Notes: a model not told the origin generated them from the letters alone. Shown: positions 1 through 8,042, counted from the first letter of the stretch. The stretch is DNA of 63,612 nt from Sphingobacteriaceae bacterium (GCA_023251775.1 JAHEYC010000008.1:1-63612); one strand, 5' to 3'. Program-made: numbers and translations.

Positions 1-897
1 ATTTATCTTTCCGGATGGGGTGGTAACATTACGTTCACAAATCAGATCAGTGGAATGCCCACAACAGGAAATGCTTTATATCCTTCAGCACCGAATGGTT
101 TCGATTTTTATTTTATGTCACTTACTGCAAATATGTCTGCGATCATTTACGGTTCTTATTTTAGAGGTAACTGCAGCAGTGAACATGTTGATGGTGGCAC
201 TTCGCGTTTCGATAAGTCGGGAAGATTATATCAATCGATGTGCGCGGGCTGTGGAGGTAACGATGATTTTCCCGTGTCGATCAATGCATGGCCAAATGCC
301 ATCACCTCTTTTCCTCCGGGACCAAACTTAAGTTCCAACTGCAACAATGGTGTTGTTAAGTTTGATCTACAGCCAAACATCTGCTCGGCTTTTATTTCTA
401 ATACACTCACTGGCGGTTTTTGTCCGCCAATAACAACTACATTTTTTAATGCGTCTACTAATAGTACAAGTCAACAATGGTTAATACAACCAGGTAATTA
501 TACAACAACAAGTATTAATGCAACACAAACATTTAGTCTACCAGGCAATTATACTATCAGTCTCATCGTAACAAACCCCGGAAGTTGCAATTTGACTGAT
601 AGTACAAGTATTTATATCACCATTCCAAGTTGTACTGATCTGAAACAAAATGTGGCATTAATGGATGGATTGTTTGTTTATCCCAATCCTACTAAAGGAA
701 TGTTCACGCTTAGTTTAAACTCCTTTTCTTTTGATTCCGAATTAGAAATTTACAGCACTCTTGGCCAACTTATTCTAATCAAAAAAATTAACGCCAATAA
801 TACCGAGCTTGATCTTACTAAATACTCCAATGGTGTATATTACCTGAAAGTAAAAAGCGGAAATGATCAAAGGGTTATTAAGATCATTAAAGAATAG
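1..897 (+). CDS. SBBP/PKD-type secreted protein with T9SS type A sorting domain (5' truncated)
   Basis: The frame is open from base 1, so the N-terminus lies outside the window and the visible 298 codons are the C-terminal end. The start (IYLSGWGGNIT...) aligns closely with an internal part of the 1363-residue protein encoded at 19448-23539, including the shared motifs GEHVDGGTSRF, CAGCGGNDDFPVS and NAITSFPPGPNL. A PKD-like segment follows. The last ~75 residues (LFVYPNPTKG... to the stop) form a typical T9SS type A C-terminal sorting domain, so the protein is probably exported across the outer membrane and anchored or released at the cell surface. Its paralogue ends in a type B domain instead. 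Function beyond surface display is unknown. ATGs at 20 and 55 are not the real start. Confidence 0.85.
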   Translation: MYLSGWGGNITFTNQISGMPTTGNALYPSAPNGFDFYFMSLTANMSAIIYGSYFRGNCSSEHVDGGTSRFDKSGRLYQSMCAGCGGNDDFPVSINAWPNAITSFPPGPNLSSNCNNGVVKFDLQPNICSAFISNTLTGGFCPPITTTFFNASTNSTSQQWLIQPGNYTTTSINATQTFSLPGNYTISLIVTNPGSCNLTDSTSIYITIPSCTDLKQNVALMDGLFVYPNPTKGMFTLSLNSFSFDSELEIYSTLGQLILIKKINANNTELDLTKYSNGVYYLKVKSGNDQRVIKIIKE

Positions 898-919
898 GTT
901 TATTTCTTCTTTTGGTCCT

Positions 920-975
920 GTCCCTACCCTCTATTATGCCCTATTTTCAAGCCTAACAGGCCGGTCCCTACCCTC
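920..975 (+). repeat. Short direct repeat in the 898-1112 gap
   Basis: The 12-mer GTCCCTACCCTC occurs twice (920-931 and 964-975) in the 215-base gap between the T9SS gene and the tonB-like gene. I see no hairpin, promoter box or small ORF associated with it, and its role is unknown. Confidence 0.4.
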
Positions 976-1112
976 CAATTCCCTCAAATAGCCAACCACT
1001 TGCCAAGGCAACCAAGCCACATCTATATTGGGGCTAATATTGTTATGGAATACCCGTTAATTTTACATCATAATATCAGAAGTAGATCATAAACCTTTTA
1101 AAAACCTACATT

Positions 1113-1916
1113 ATGAATATCATCAACAACGAGCAAAAAATGTTAGACATTTTGTTTGCTAAAAGAAATAAAAGTTACGGCGCTTACGCCATTCGTTCGG
1201 CTTATGGAAGCACAGTATTTCGTTCATTATTCATCGTGATCTTTACCGTTGCCACAAGTGCAGGTTTAGCATTTTGGTTAAAAGAAAGTCCAATTGCGGA
1301 GGATCTTACCGGACAAGTTTTTAATAAAGACAGTGTATATGTAATTCCATTCAATCCCGATAAGCCGGATGTTGATCAACCAAAAACTGATCCTAAAACA
1401 GGCGGCAGCAAATCAACCAGTGGCAAAATTGCAACGCTGATAAAAAATGATGCATTAGATACTGCAAAACAAACTACAAATACAGCTTTCGTTCCTATTA
1501 ATACAAACACTTCTACAGGTGATCCCGGACCAGGTACAACTTCACTTACAGGTGGCGGAACAAATACCAATACAAGTGGTGGTGGAACCGGTGATCCAAA
1601 AGATCCATTTGAATTAGATTCAAATCCTGAATTTGAAGGCGGACATGCTGCACTACTTGCCTTTGTAAAAAAGCATTTGGTTTATCCACCAACAGCGGTT
1701 GAGGTTGGAAAACAAGGAACACTTTACATCAAATTTGTTGTAGATGAAACCGGAAAAATATCAAACATATTATTACAAAATAATTTAGGATATGGGTTAG
1801 ACGATGAAGCCATGCGCGTTGTGAAAATGATCCCAAAATTCAAATCACCCGGCAAAGTAAAAGGGCAACCCGTAAAGACATATTATCAAATTCCAATCAA
1901 GTTTAAATTAGGTTAG
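1113..1916 (+). CDS. TonB-family energy transducer
   Basis: A 267-residue protein with the TonB layout: a short cytoplasmic N-terminus ending in KRNKSYGAYAIRS, one membrane segment at about residues 33-53, a long Gly/Thr/Pro-rich periplasmic stretch (about 80-165), and a C-terminal TonB domain (about 180-267, beginning near YPPTAVEVGKQGTLYIKF). It should carry energy from an ExbB/ExbD motor to outer-membrane receptors, of which two are in this window. The exbB and exbD genes start 370 bases downstream on the same strand, but a clear terminator at 1935-1967 separates them, so this gene is probably its own transcription unit. The Lys/Asn-Lys-Ser-Tyr-Gly-Ala-Tyr N-terminal motif is common in Bacteroidota TonB proteins. 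Confidence 0.9.
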   Translation: MNIINNEQKMLDILFAKRNKSYGAYAIRSAYGSTVFRSLFIVIFTVATSAGLAFWLKESPIAEDLTGQVFNKDSVYVIPFNPDKPDVDQPKTDPKTGGSKSTSGKIATLIKNDALDTAKQTTNTAFVPINTNTSTGDPGPGTTSLTGGGTNTNTSGGGTGDPKDPFELDSNPEFEGGHAALLAFVKKHLVYPPTAVEVGKQGTLYIKFVVDETGKISNILLQNNLGYGLDDEAMRVVKMIPKFKSPGKVKGQPVKTYYQIPIKFKLG

Positions 1917-1934
1917 TGTTTAATTTTGTTGGAC

Positions 1935-1967
1935 AAAAAGGCCGCCCTCCATTCAGGCGGCTTTTTT
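1935..1967 (+). terminator. Intrinsic terminator of the tonB-like gene
   Basis: GCCGCC (1941-1946) pairs with GGCGGC (1956-1961) across a 9-base loop and is followed by a run of six T. It begins 18 bases after the stop codon of the tonB-like gene. Confidence 0.9.
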
Positions 1968-1987
1968 ATTTTCTTTCCATTTTATAG

Positions 1988-2166
1988 CCACGAAGACACA
2001 AAGTTTTATTCGATCACCGTTATCTGTTTTTTAACCACCAAGACACGGAGACACGGTTTAGATCAAAAAAAAACCGTGCCTTGGTGTCTTGGTGTTTAAA
2101 TTAAGCCTTTGTTTTTCGTTAAACACAGTTTAGAAAAAACTCCGTGGCTTAGTGCCTCCATGGCTT
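1988..2166. repeat. Palindromic intergenic repeat, GCCACGAA family (variant with nested hairpin)
   Basis: This fills most of the 370-base gap 1917-2286. It opens with GCCACGAAGACACAAAG and closes with CTCCGTGGCTTAGTG...ATGGCTTA. Inside is a strong imperfect inverted repeat: an arm at 2033-2059 (AACCACCAAGACACGGAG...) pairs with 2071-2097 (AAACCGTGCCTTGGTGTC...). It is related to the GCCACGAATT elements at 13581, 14762, 24938, 31532, 41984 and 52550. The rest of the gap (2167-2286) shows no convincing TTTG/TAnnTTTG pair for exbB. Confidence 0.8.
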
Positions 2167-2286
2167 AAAAAATGTGTATCCTTTTGCAAATATGGTGTTA
2201 TAATCAACAAACCTCTGTTTATAAGCATATGAAGCCAAACATTTACTAGTTTTCTTTAAGTGTAAATTCGTAATATAAACTAAAAC

Positions 2287-3036
2287 ATGCTTCATTTCAT
2301 TTTACAAACAGGCGCGGCCGTAGTTAACATGGCCGAAAAAACCGACTCTCTTGCCGCGAGTAATATTCCAACCGGTATCACCGAGGCTGTAGGCCCCGAA
2401 GCCATTACCGAAACAAAGATCTCGCTCATCGATATGGTGATGAAAGGTTCCATTCCTATCATGGTGTCCTTAGGCATTCTCCTCTTTGTAACCATCTATA
2501 TTTTGGTGGAACGTATGATGGTGCTTTCAAAAGCAAATAAAAAATTACCAACCCTTGTTGCTTCTCTCAAAGATATGATCCACAAAGGTGATATCTCTAA
2601 CGCTCGTGCATTTTGCAAAAATTTAAATACACCCGAATCTCTTATGATCGAACAAGGCGTTTCGCGGGTTGGTCAACCGGTACAAGAGATCCGCGAAGCG
2701 ATGAATAAAAGCGGCTCTAACGAAATAGCAAAATTAGAAAAGGGAATAAATGTATTGAACATTACAGGCCGCATTGCGCCCATGTTTGGTTTCGTTGGAA
2801 CCATTATTGGTGTTATCAAGATCTTTTATGATATCTCCTTAGCAAAAACAGTTGAGATCGAAGTTATTTCCACAGGTCTTTATCAAAAAATGGTGAGCTC
2901 AGCTTCAGGTTTGGTTGTTGGTTTAATTGCCTTTGTGGCCTATCATGTGATCAATGCTCGCATCGATAAGATCGCACACCGCTTGGAAGATACACAGATC
3001 CAATTTTTGGATATGCTTAATGAGCCAAGTAAATAA
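2287..3036 (+). CDS. exbB: MotA/TolQ/ExbB proton channel family protein
   Basis: A 249-residue inner-membrane protein with three hydrophobic segments (about residues 48-72, 155-178 and 196-218), separated by a cytoplasmic loop, as in ExbB/TolQ. The second segment contains the family motif APMFGFVGTIIGVI, and the third begins near the conserved SSASGLVVGLIAFVAYH. It should form the proton-driven motor with the ExbD encoded 35 bases downstream. The N-terminal ~45 residues (LHFILQTGAAVVNMAEKTDS...) form an extra periplasmic extension. An internal ATG at 2329 (MAEKTDSLA) is a possible alternative start, though the hydrophobic lead-in favours the longer form. Operon partners are exbD and two tonB-like genes. 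Confidence 0.92.
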   Translation: MLHFILQTGAAVVNMAEKTDSLAASNIPTGITEAVGPEAITETKISLIDMVMKGSIPIMVSLGILLFVTIYILVERMMVLSKANKKLPTLVASLKDMIHKGDISNARAFCKNLNTPESLMIEQGVSRVGQPVQEIREAMNKSGSNEIAKLEKGINVLNITGRIAPMFGFVGTIIGVIKIFYDISLAKTVEIEVISTGLYQKMVSSASGLVVGLIAFVAYHVINARIDKIAHRLEDTQIQFLDMLNEPSK

Positions 3037-3071
3037 ATATGGAATTTTAAAAACAGATCATCTTAATAACA

Positions 3072-3479
3072 ATGGCATTACGCAAACGACATAGAGACGC
3101 AGAAGTAAGTACAGATTCACTAAATGATATCATGTTCTTTCTCTTGCTTTTCTTTTTGATATTATCAACGATGGTGAGTCCTAATGCCATTAAAGTAAAT
3201 TTACCAAATGCCAAAGGAAAGACCGAACTCGACAATAAAGTAAAACCAATTCACGTGGCCGTTTCAAAGGATCGCAAATTTTTTGTGAATAGTGTGGAAG
3301 TTGATTTTGGAACATTAGAAACTGAGATCGGAAAATTTTCTACACAACAAACCGAACCAATTGTAGTAATGCATTTGGATAAAAATCTTACCATACAAGA
3401 TCAGGTAGATATTATGACCATTTGCAATAAATTAAAATGCAAAACAGTTTTGGCAACCTCGCCAAGCAATAGTAAATAA
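3072..3479 (+). CDS. exbD: ExbD/TolR biopolymer transport protein
   Basis: A 135-residue protein with a short basic N-terminus (MALRKRHRDAEVSTDSLND), one membrane helix at about residues 20-38, and a periplasmic ExbD domain. Asp19 at the start of the helix (LNDIMFFLLLFFLI) matches the conserved acidic residue thought to carry protons in ExbD/TolR. It lies 35 bases after exbB and one base before the next tonB-like gene, so the three are almost certainly co-transcribed. Together ExbB, ExbD and TonB use the proton gradient to power outer-membrane transport. Confidence 0.92.
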   Translation: MALRKRHRDAEVSTDSLNDIMFFLLLFFLILSTMVSPNAIKVNLPNAKGKTELDNKVKPIHVAVSKDRKFFVNSVEVDFGTLETEIGKFSTQQTEPIVVMHLDKNLTIQDQVDIMTICNKLKCKTVLATSPSNSK

Positions 3480-3480
3480 C

Positions 3481-4350
3481 ATGTACGTAAGCAGGCAAGA
3501 AGACATAAAGAACAGAACCGTTTCTGGTGCAATTTCGGCACTCATATTTGGTTTGTTGTTATTATTCTTGATCTTATTTCATTTAGTTACACCTAATCCT
3601 CCTTTTCCTTTACCCGAAGGTGGTGGCGGTGGAATGGAAATGGCATTGGGAATGGTGGATGCAGGAAATGATAATATTGATTACAATCAAATTGGTGCAG
3701 TTGCGGATGTTGTGGTGAGTGAAGAGGCAACGAAAGAAGAAATTCTTACCGATGATAAAAGTGATGTGAGCGTAAAAGAAGATCCGAAAAAAGATGATCC
3801 AAAAAAAGAAGATAAAACAGAAGTGAAAAATAATACGGTTGTAATTAAACCCGTTGTAAAAGAATTGACAGAAGCAGAAAAATTAGCATTGAAATTTAAA
3901 AAGAATACAGGTAAACAAGGCGGAGGAATTGGTGATAATGATAAAGCGGGACAACAAGGCGATCCTAACGGAAATCCAAATGGAAATGGAAATGGCGGAA
4001 CAGGTGGAGGAACCGGCGGAGGAAATGGAACAGGTGATGGTCCGGGCGATGGCCCTGGTAAAGGCCCCGGCACAGGTGGTGGAATTAAATTCTCATTGAC
4101 CGGAAGATCGTTTATTAAACCTCCAACCTTACCAAAAGATACTAAAGAAGAAGGAAAAGTTGTGGTGAATATCACAGTTGACAGTGAAGGAAATGTAACT
4201 GAAGCTGATCCAAACGGACGCGGTACAACAACCTCCAGCGCTTTATTAAAAGCAAAAGCACGTCAAGCCGCTATGGCAACAAAGTTCAATATTGATGGCA
4301 AAGTTCCTGAGCAACATGGAACGATCACTATCATATTTGCCTTTGAATAA
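3481..4350 (+). CDS. TonB-family protein, tandem copy 1
   Basis: A 289-residue protein with one membrane helix (about residues 18-38), a conserved stretch after the helix (TPNPPFPLPEGGGGG), an acidic/Lys-rich region (about 85-140), a Gly/Asn/Pro-rich linker (about 145-200) and a C-terminal TonB-like domain (about 210-289, EEGKVVVNITVDSEGNV). The domain ends in TITIIFAFE. It starts one base after the exbD stop. The next gene is a clear paralogue that is nearly identical in the last 75 residues. It should act as the periplasm-spanning energy transducer of the ExbB/ExbD complex encoded just upstream. Which receptor each TonB serves cannot be read from sequence. Confidence 0.88.
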   Translation: MYVSRQEDIKNRTVSGAISALIFGLLLLFLILFHLVTPNPPFPLPEGGGGGMEMALGMVDAGNDNIDYNQIGAVADVVVSEEATKEEILTDDKSDVSVKEDPKKDDPKKEDKTEVKNNTVVIKPVVKELTEAEKLALKFKKNTGKQGGGIGDNDKAGQQGDPNGNPNGNGNGGTGGGTGGGNGTGDGPGDGPGKGPGTGGGIKFSLTGRSFIKPPTLPKDTKEEGKVVVNITVDSEGNVTEADPNGRGTTTSSALLKAKARQAAMATKFNIDGKVPEQHGTITIIFAFE

Positions 4351-4417
4351 AACGACATAATTAGTTTATCTTTTTTTCTTTTTCCCGTTATAAGATCATA
4401 AACAAGTCTCTCTACAA

Positions 4418-5173
4418 ATGATCTTAACTAAACAAGAACATATTCATCATCGAACTATTTCAGGTTCTATTGCCATTCTAATGGTTGGATCTTTATTACT
4501 CTTTTTTATCCTTTATCATTTAACAACGTCTAACCCTCCTTTTCCTATTAGTTCAAACAACAACACCGAAGTTTCGTTTGCTTTGGTTGAAGCCGGCAGT
4601 GATCACATTAACTATGATCAAATTGGTGCTGCACCAACTATTGTTTCAAGTGATACTAAAGCATTTCTTGCTGATGAAAAAAGTGAATTCCGTATCAATG
4701 ATCATCCACTAAAAAATGAGAACAAGCTCAGCGAAAAAAAACTTGTGCAAAAACTTGCGGAGAAATATAAAAAACGATCTTTCAAAAATAATAGTGGAAT
4801 TGGCAATTATTCAGAAGCAGGACAACAAGGAGATCCAAATGGAGATCCAAACTCAAATGATCATTATAGATCTGACGGCAATAACATTAAGAATATTGAA
4901 AATCAATTTACCTTCGATCTCAAAGGAAGTATGATCGTAAAAGCACCTCATTTCCCAAAAGACACTCAAGAAGAAGGTAAAGTAGTAGTAAATATTATAG
5001 TTGATAGCGAAGGTAGCGTAAGCGATGCCCAAGCTAATGGCCGTGGCACAACTACTTCGAGTGCTATTTTAAAAGCAAAGGCCCGTCAGCTAGCTTTAGC
5101 CACTAAATTCAATGCAGATAGTAAAAATTTTGAGCGAAGAGGCTCAATTACCATTATATTTGCCTTTGAATAA
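4418..5173 (+). CDS. TonB-family protein, tandem copy 2
   Basis: A 251-residue paralogue of the preceding gene. The N-terminal helix region (TISGSIAILMVGSLLLFFIL), the post-helix motif (NPPFP, then NYDQIGAAP) and the C-terminal domain (EEGKVVVNIIVDSEGSV to TIIFAFE) match copy 1, but the Gly-rich linker has been replaced by a shorter Asn/Lys/Asp-rich stretch. All expected parts of a TonB protein remain and the frame is intact, so this looks like a working duplicate under changed constraint rather than a pseudogene. It is 67 bases downstream of copy 1 and 2 bases upstream of folC. Confidence 0.85.
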   Translation: MILTKQEHIHHRTISGSIAILMVGSLLLFFILYHLTTSNPPFPISSNNNTEVSFALVEAGSDHINYDQIGAAPTIVSSDTKAFLADEKSEFRINDHPLKNENKLSEKKLVQKLAEKYKKRSFKNNSGIGNYSEAGQQGDPNGDPNSNDHYRSDGNNIKNIENQFTFDLKGSMIVKAPHFPKDTQEEGKVVVNIIVDSEGSVSDAQANGRGTTTSSAILKAKARQLALATKFNADSKNFERRGSITIIFAFE

Positions 5174-5175
5174 AA

Positions 5176-6471
5176 ATGACCTATCAACAAACGTTAGACT
5201 ATCTTTTCTCTCGTTTGCCCATGTTCCAGCGCATAGGCGCAGTGGCTTACAAACCTAATCTTGATAATACTTATAAAATTGCTTCGTTCTTAGGAGATCC
5301 ACAAAAAAAATTAAAGTTCATTCATGTCGCAGGCACTAACGGAAAAGGAAGCAGCAGTCATATGCTCGCGGCAATTTTGCAACAAGCAGGTTATAAAGTT
5401 GGATTGTACACATCGCCACACTTAATTGATTTTAGAGAACGCATTTCCATCAATGGAAAAATGATCTCCAAAGAAGTGATCGTCGATTTTGTAGAAAAAT
5501 ACAAAACTGAATTTGAAGAAATTGAACCAAGTTTTTTTGAGTGGACCGTTGGTTTGGCTTTTGATCATTTTGTGAAACAAGAAGTGGACGTTGCAGTAAT
5601 TGAAGTTGGTTTGGGCGGACGATTAGATTCAACCAATATCATCACACCACTCGTTTCTTTGATCACCAATATTGGTTATGATCATATGAATATACTTGGA
5701 GACTCATTACAAAAAATTGCCGCCGAAAAAGCAGGCATCATCAAAGCAAAAATTCCTGTGGTGGTAAGCGAGCAGCAAAGCGATATTTATCCTGTGTTCA
5801 CATCCAAAGCAAACGAACTTCGCTCACCAATTCATTTTGCCGATAAACGATTTAAGATAGCTAAACACAAACACGAGGGCGGTCTTTTAGAATGTGATGT
5901 AGTAGATAAAAAAACAAACACAACAGATACTTACAAATTGGACCTCACAGGAAAATATCAATTAAAGAATCTGCTCGGTGTTTTGAATACAGTTGATGTA
6001 TTGATCGAAGAAGGATTCATCATCGAAAAAAAAGAAGTGAAAAAAGCTTTGAGTCATGTTGTAAAACTTACCAAGCTAAAAGGTCGCTGGCAAACAATTA
6101 CCCAAACACCTTTGGTTATTGCCGATACCGGACATAACGAAGACGGCATTAAACAAGTGCTCGAAAATTTGGATCGCTACGAATACAAAAATTTGCACAT
6201 GGTATTTGGAACCGTTAATGATAAGGATATAGATAAAATATTGCAGATGTTGCCTAACAATGCCAATTACTATTTTGTAAAAGCCTCTGTACCACGCGCT
6301 TTAGAAAGTGCCGAATTGCAAAAAAATGCCTCTAAATTCAAGCTAAAAGGCGAGGCCTTCCAAACGGTTGAAACGGGCCTTAAAGCCGCTAAAAAAGCCT
6401 ATAAAAAGGGCGATCTTATCTTTGTGGGCGGAAGCACCTTTGTAGTGGGCGATCTGTTAAGTTCCCAATAG
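5176..6471 (+). CDS. folC: Bifunctional dihydrofolate synthase/folylpolyglutamate synthase
   Basis: A 431-residue Mur-ligase-family enzyme that joins glutamate to dihydropteroate or folates using ATP. The P-loop GTNGKGSS is at residues 53-60, followed by the family motif [15 protein letters not shown] and, further on, [16 protein letters not shown]. The C-terminal domain carries DTGHNEDGI, typical of FolC. Length is normal. The ATG lies 2 bases after the stop of the second tonB-like gene, so it probably shares that transcript although it is functionally unrelated. gcvH, another one-carbon gene, follows but has its own promoter. Confidence 0.95.
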   Translation: MTYQQTLDYLFSRLPMFQRIGAVAYKPNLDNTYKIASFLGDPQKKLKFIHVAGTNGKGSSSHMLAAILQQAGYKVGLYTSPHLIDFRERISINGKMISKEVIVDFVEKYKTEFEEIEPSFFEWTVGLAFDHFVKQEVDVAVIEVGLGGRLDSTNIITPLVSLITNIGYDHMNILGDSLQKIAAEKAGIIKAKIPVVVSEQQSDIYPVFTSKANELRSPIHFADKRFKIAKHKHEGGLLECDVVDKKTNTTDTYKLDLTGKYQLKNLLGVLNTVDVLIEEGFIIEKKEVKKALSHVVKLTKLKGRWQTITQTPLVIADTGHNEDGIKQVLENLDRYEYKNLHMVFGTVNDKDIDKILQMLPNNANYYFVKASVPRALESAELQKNASKFKLKGEAFQTVETGLKAAKKAYKKGDLIFVGGSTFVVGDLLSSQ

Positions 6472-6479
6472 GAAAAACA

Positions 6480-6510
6480 TTTGCAAATTGTAAACAAACT
6501 TATACATTTG
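6480..6510 (+). promoter_or_regulatory. Bacteroidota-type promoter of gcvH
   Basis: TTTG at 6480-6483, a 19-base spacer, then TACATTTG at 6503-6510, matching the known TTTG-N19-TAnnTTTG consensus of the Bacteroidota main sigma factor. It is 20 bases upstream of the gcvH ATG. Confidence 0.8.
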
Positions 6511-6530
6511 TAGCTCTAAAATCAAAACAT

Positions 6531-6911
6531 ATGAATTTTCCTGCAGACCTAAAATACACTAAAGATCACGAGTGGATCAAAGTAGAAGGCGATAAAGCAA
6601 CCATTGGCATTACCGATTTTGCTCAAAAAGAATTGGGTGATATTGTTTATGTTGATGTGAATACCATTGGCGAAACAATTGAAAAAGATGCAGTGTTTGG
6701 AACTGTGGAAGCGGTTAAAACTGTGAGCGATCTTTTTATGCCTGTAAGCGGTGAAGTATTAGAAGCAAATAAAGATATTGATAGCGCACCTGAAAGTGTG
6801 AACCAAGATCCTTACGGAAAAGGTTGGATGATAAAAATAAAATTAACCAACGCTTCGGAAGTTGCAGGCTTATTAGATGTAAATGCTTACAAAGCTTTAA
6901 TTGGCGCTTAA
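6531..6911 (+). CDS. gcvH: Glycine cleavage system H protein
   Basis: A 126-residue H protein, the lipoyl carrier that shuttles the aminomethyl group between the P, T and L proteins of the glycine cleavage system. The lipoylation site is Lys63 in [11 protein letters not shown], in the usual place, and the N-terminal motif [13 protein letters not shown] is typical. Length is normal for the family. It has its own promoter (6480-6510) and a strong terminator (6932-6965), so it is a single-gene unit. No gcvP or gcvT is in the window. Confidence 0.97.
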   Translation: MNFPADLKYTKDHEWIKVEGDKATIGITDFAQKELGDIVYVDVNTIGETIEKDAVFGTVEAVKTVSDLFMPVSGEVLEANKDIDSAPESVNQDPYGKGWMIKIKLTNASEVAGLLDVNAYKALIGA

Positions 6912-6931
6912 TTAAAATTAAAATAGAATTT

Positions 6932-6965
6932 AAAAACCCTCCGCATTTGCAGGAGGGTTTTTTTT
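6932..6965 (+). terminator. Intrinsic terminator of gcvH
   Basis: AACCCTCC pairs with GGAGGGTT across a 9-base loop, with the stem extended by A/T pairs and followed by a T tract ending at 6965. The VanZ-like gene starts immediately after it. Confidence 0.9.
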
Positions 6966-6967
6966 GA

Positions 6968-7354
6968 ATGAAAAAATTTATCCTTACATATTCTTTTTCG
7001 CTTTCTATCATTTGGGCCCTTATTATTTTGGGTTTATGTTCTATGCCCGGACAACACATTCCTTCGTTTACGTTTTTAGAAATGCTGGCCTTTGATAAAT
7101 GGGTGCACGCCGGAATGTTCTTTGTATTGTGCTCACTTATTTTCTTTTACCTTTTGCAAAAAAATAGTTCTAAGAATACATTCTATGCGTTCTTTGCAAT
7201 TTCAATTCTCTACGGTTGCGCTTTGGAAATAATGCAAGGTACTTTGTTCAGTCACCGCAGCGCCGATTGGAATGATGTTATAGCGAACACTGTTGGATGT
7301 ATTTTTGGTTTGATATTTTATAAGAAATTATTTAATTACTTAAGTAAAATTTAG
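6968..7354 (+). CDS. VanZ-like membrane protein
   Basis: A 128-residue integral membrane protein with about four hydrophobic helices (residues 6-24, 45-65, 72-90 and 105-122). The motif DKWVHAGMFFVLCSL after the first helix and the DWNDVIANTVGCIFG motif near the end are typical of the VanZ-like family. The biochemical role of chromosomal VanZ-like proteins in this phylum is not settled, and the name alone does not imply glycopeptide resistance. The ATG lies three bases after the T tract of the gcvH terminator. A structured repeat pair begins 10 bases after the stop. Confidence 0.8.
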   Translation: MKKFILTYSFSLSIIWALIILGLCSMPGQHIPSFTFLEMLAFDKWVHAGMFFVLCSLIFFYLLQKNSSKNTFYAFFAISILYGCALEIMQGTLFSHRSADWNDVIANTVGCIFGLIFYKKLFNYLSKI

Positions 7355-7364
7355 ATTATTTTTT

Positions 7365-7491
7365 GGGCGCCTCCCCTTCGCCGTTGGAATTGCCATGCTC
7401 AGGGGCCGGGCTTTCGCCACTCGCTCTTTTTTATCTCTATGGAATTACGGATGATAAAAAAGGAGCTCAAACAATGGCTCAATCCCTGGCG
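7365..7491 (+). repeat. Structured GGGCG-type repeat, left copy
   Basis: Begins GGGCGCC. A C-rich/G-rich pairing (CCCC 7373-7376 with GGGG 7402-7405) precedes CGGGCTTTCGC. A second hairpin follows: CTCTTTTTTATC (7424-7435) pairs with GATAAAAAAGGAG (7453-7465). It closes with TCCCTGGCGC. The same order of boxes occurs on the opposite strand at 7551-7678. GC content is well above its surroundings. The two short ORFs that cross it are artefacts of the repeat. Confidence 0.7.
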
Positions 7492-7534
7492 CGGCAGTTT
7501 GGAAAGTTGGAACTCGAAAAACCCTATTTCTCCC

Positions 7535-7678
7535 TTCGCCGCGTGAGGGTCCCGATAGCTATCGGGAGTAGCGAAAATCCTTTTTGCTCCAACGTGTGTG
7601 GTGCAAAAAGATTGTAGCGAAAAGCCCGACGGCAACCGAACTTCCAGCGTTTATGGTGTAAGCGTTGCCGGCACGCCC
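7535..7678 (-). repeat. Structured GGGCG-type repeat, right copy (inverted)
   Basis: Read on the minus strand from 7678 it begins GGGCGTGCC. It then has a hairpin formed by CGGCAAC and GTTGCCG, the box CGGGCTTTTCGCTAC, a second hairpin (ATCTTTTTGC with GCAAAAAGGAT), and a close near CCCTCACGC, interrupted by the palindrome TCCCGATAGCTATCGGGA (7550-7567). Box order matches the left copy, so the two form a tail-to-tail inverted pair filling the 349-base gap between the VanZ-like gene and a small lipoprotein gene. I recall similar elements in other Bacteroidota genomes but cannot verify this. Confidence 0.7.
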
Positions 7679-7703
7679 AAATAAAAAATAAGATCTTAAT
7701 GAA

Positions 7704-7868
7704 TTAAATAGAACCTCCGGTTGCCTTACGAACTTTTTTCTTTTTCTTGTACTTCAAAATATTGGAACAACCGTTACATTTATTTTTTCTCAAAAAACAT
7801 CCCTCCAGCGATATCAAAGCAAATGATAGCACTAACGAATAAGCAACAATGCGCTTGAAAGAGGTCAT
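7704..7868 (-). CDS. Small lipoprotein with CNGC motif
   Basis: 54 residues starting at the ATG at 7868 (MTSFKRIVAYSLVLSFALIS...). The N-terminus is a short basic segment and a hydrophobic helix ending at a plausible lipobox, SLEGC, so the mature protein would begin at Cys23 and be lipid-anchored. The mature part is tiny, very basic (KYKKKKKVRKA) and contains KNKCNGC. The neighbouring small gene at 7906-8031 encodes a protein with the similar KKNKCDSC motif. A longer reading from 7940 would overlap that gene and bury the signal peptide, so I prefer the start at 7868. Function unknown. Confidence 0.6.
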   Translation of the reverse strand: MTSFKRIVAYSLVLSFALISLEGCFLRKNKCNGCSNILKYKKKKKVRKATGGSI

Positions 7869-7905
7869 ATTCAAATTTACAGAAAATACAGGAAGAGGGC
7901 AAATA

Positions 7906-8031
7906 CTAATGTGTACGACTAAAACCGGGACAAGAATCACACTTATTCTTTTTGGTAGAAGAACAGCCCTGGAACACTAAAACACAGCAGATCAAGGCTG
8001 CGAAAGGGATTGAAAGGAGTTTACGGGACAT
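7906..8031 (-). CDS. Tiny lipoprotein with CDSC motif (41 residues)
   Basis: ATG at 8031 on the minus strand gives MSRKLLSIPFAALICCVLVF, then the lipobox QGC and a mature peptide of about 19 residues, CSSTKKNKCDSCPGFSRTH, then TAG at 7906. This is a classic lipoprotein signal followed by almost nothing but a CxxC motif. A -7 box TATATTTG (8043-8050, minus strand) lies 11 bases upstream of the ATG, which supports expression. It probably shares a transcript with the related small gene 37 bases downstream. Function unknown; a bound metal or a disulfide are both possible. Confidence 0.65.
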   Translation of the reverse strand: MSRKLLSIPFAALICCVLVFQGCSSTKKNKCDSCPGFSRTH

Positions 8032-8042
8032 AAATTAGGATA

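Noticed and set aside
20-331. ORF of 103 codons in the second frame at the window start
   Set aside because: The first frame is open from base 1 and clearly encodes the SBBP-type protein; this ORF is its shadow.
3687-4175. Pro-rich minus-strand ORF of 162 codons
   Set aside because: It is the reverse complement of the Gly/Lys-rich linker of the TonB-like gene; such linkers always give open Pro/Phe-rich antisense frames.
6968-7354. Teicoplanin-resistance gene
   Set aside because: Only general VanZ-like similarity; no van cluster nearby, so a resistance role is not supported.
7363-7635. Overlapping ORFs of 84 codons (+) and 78 codons (-) in the structured repeat
   Set aside because: They run through hairpin arms on both strands, have no homology I recognise and no signal or domain; the repeat structure explains their openness.
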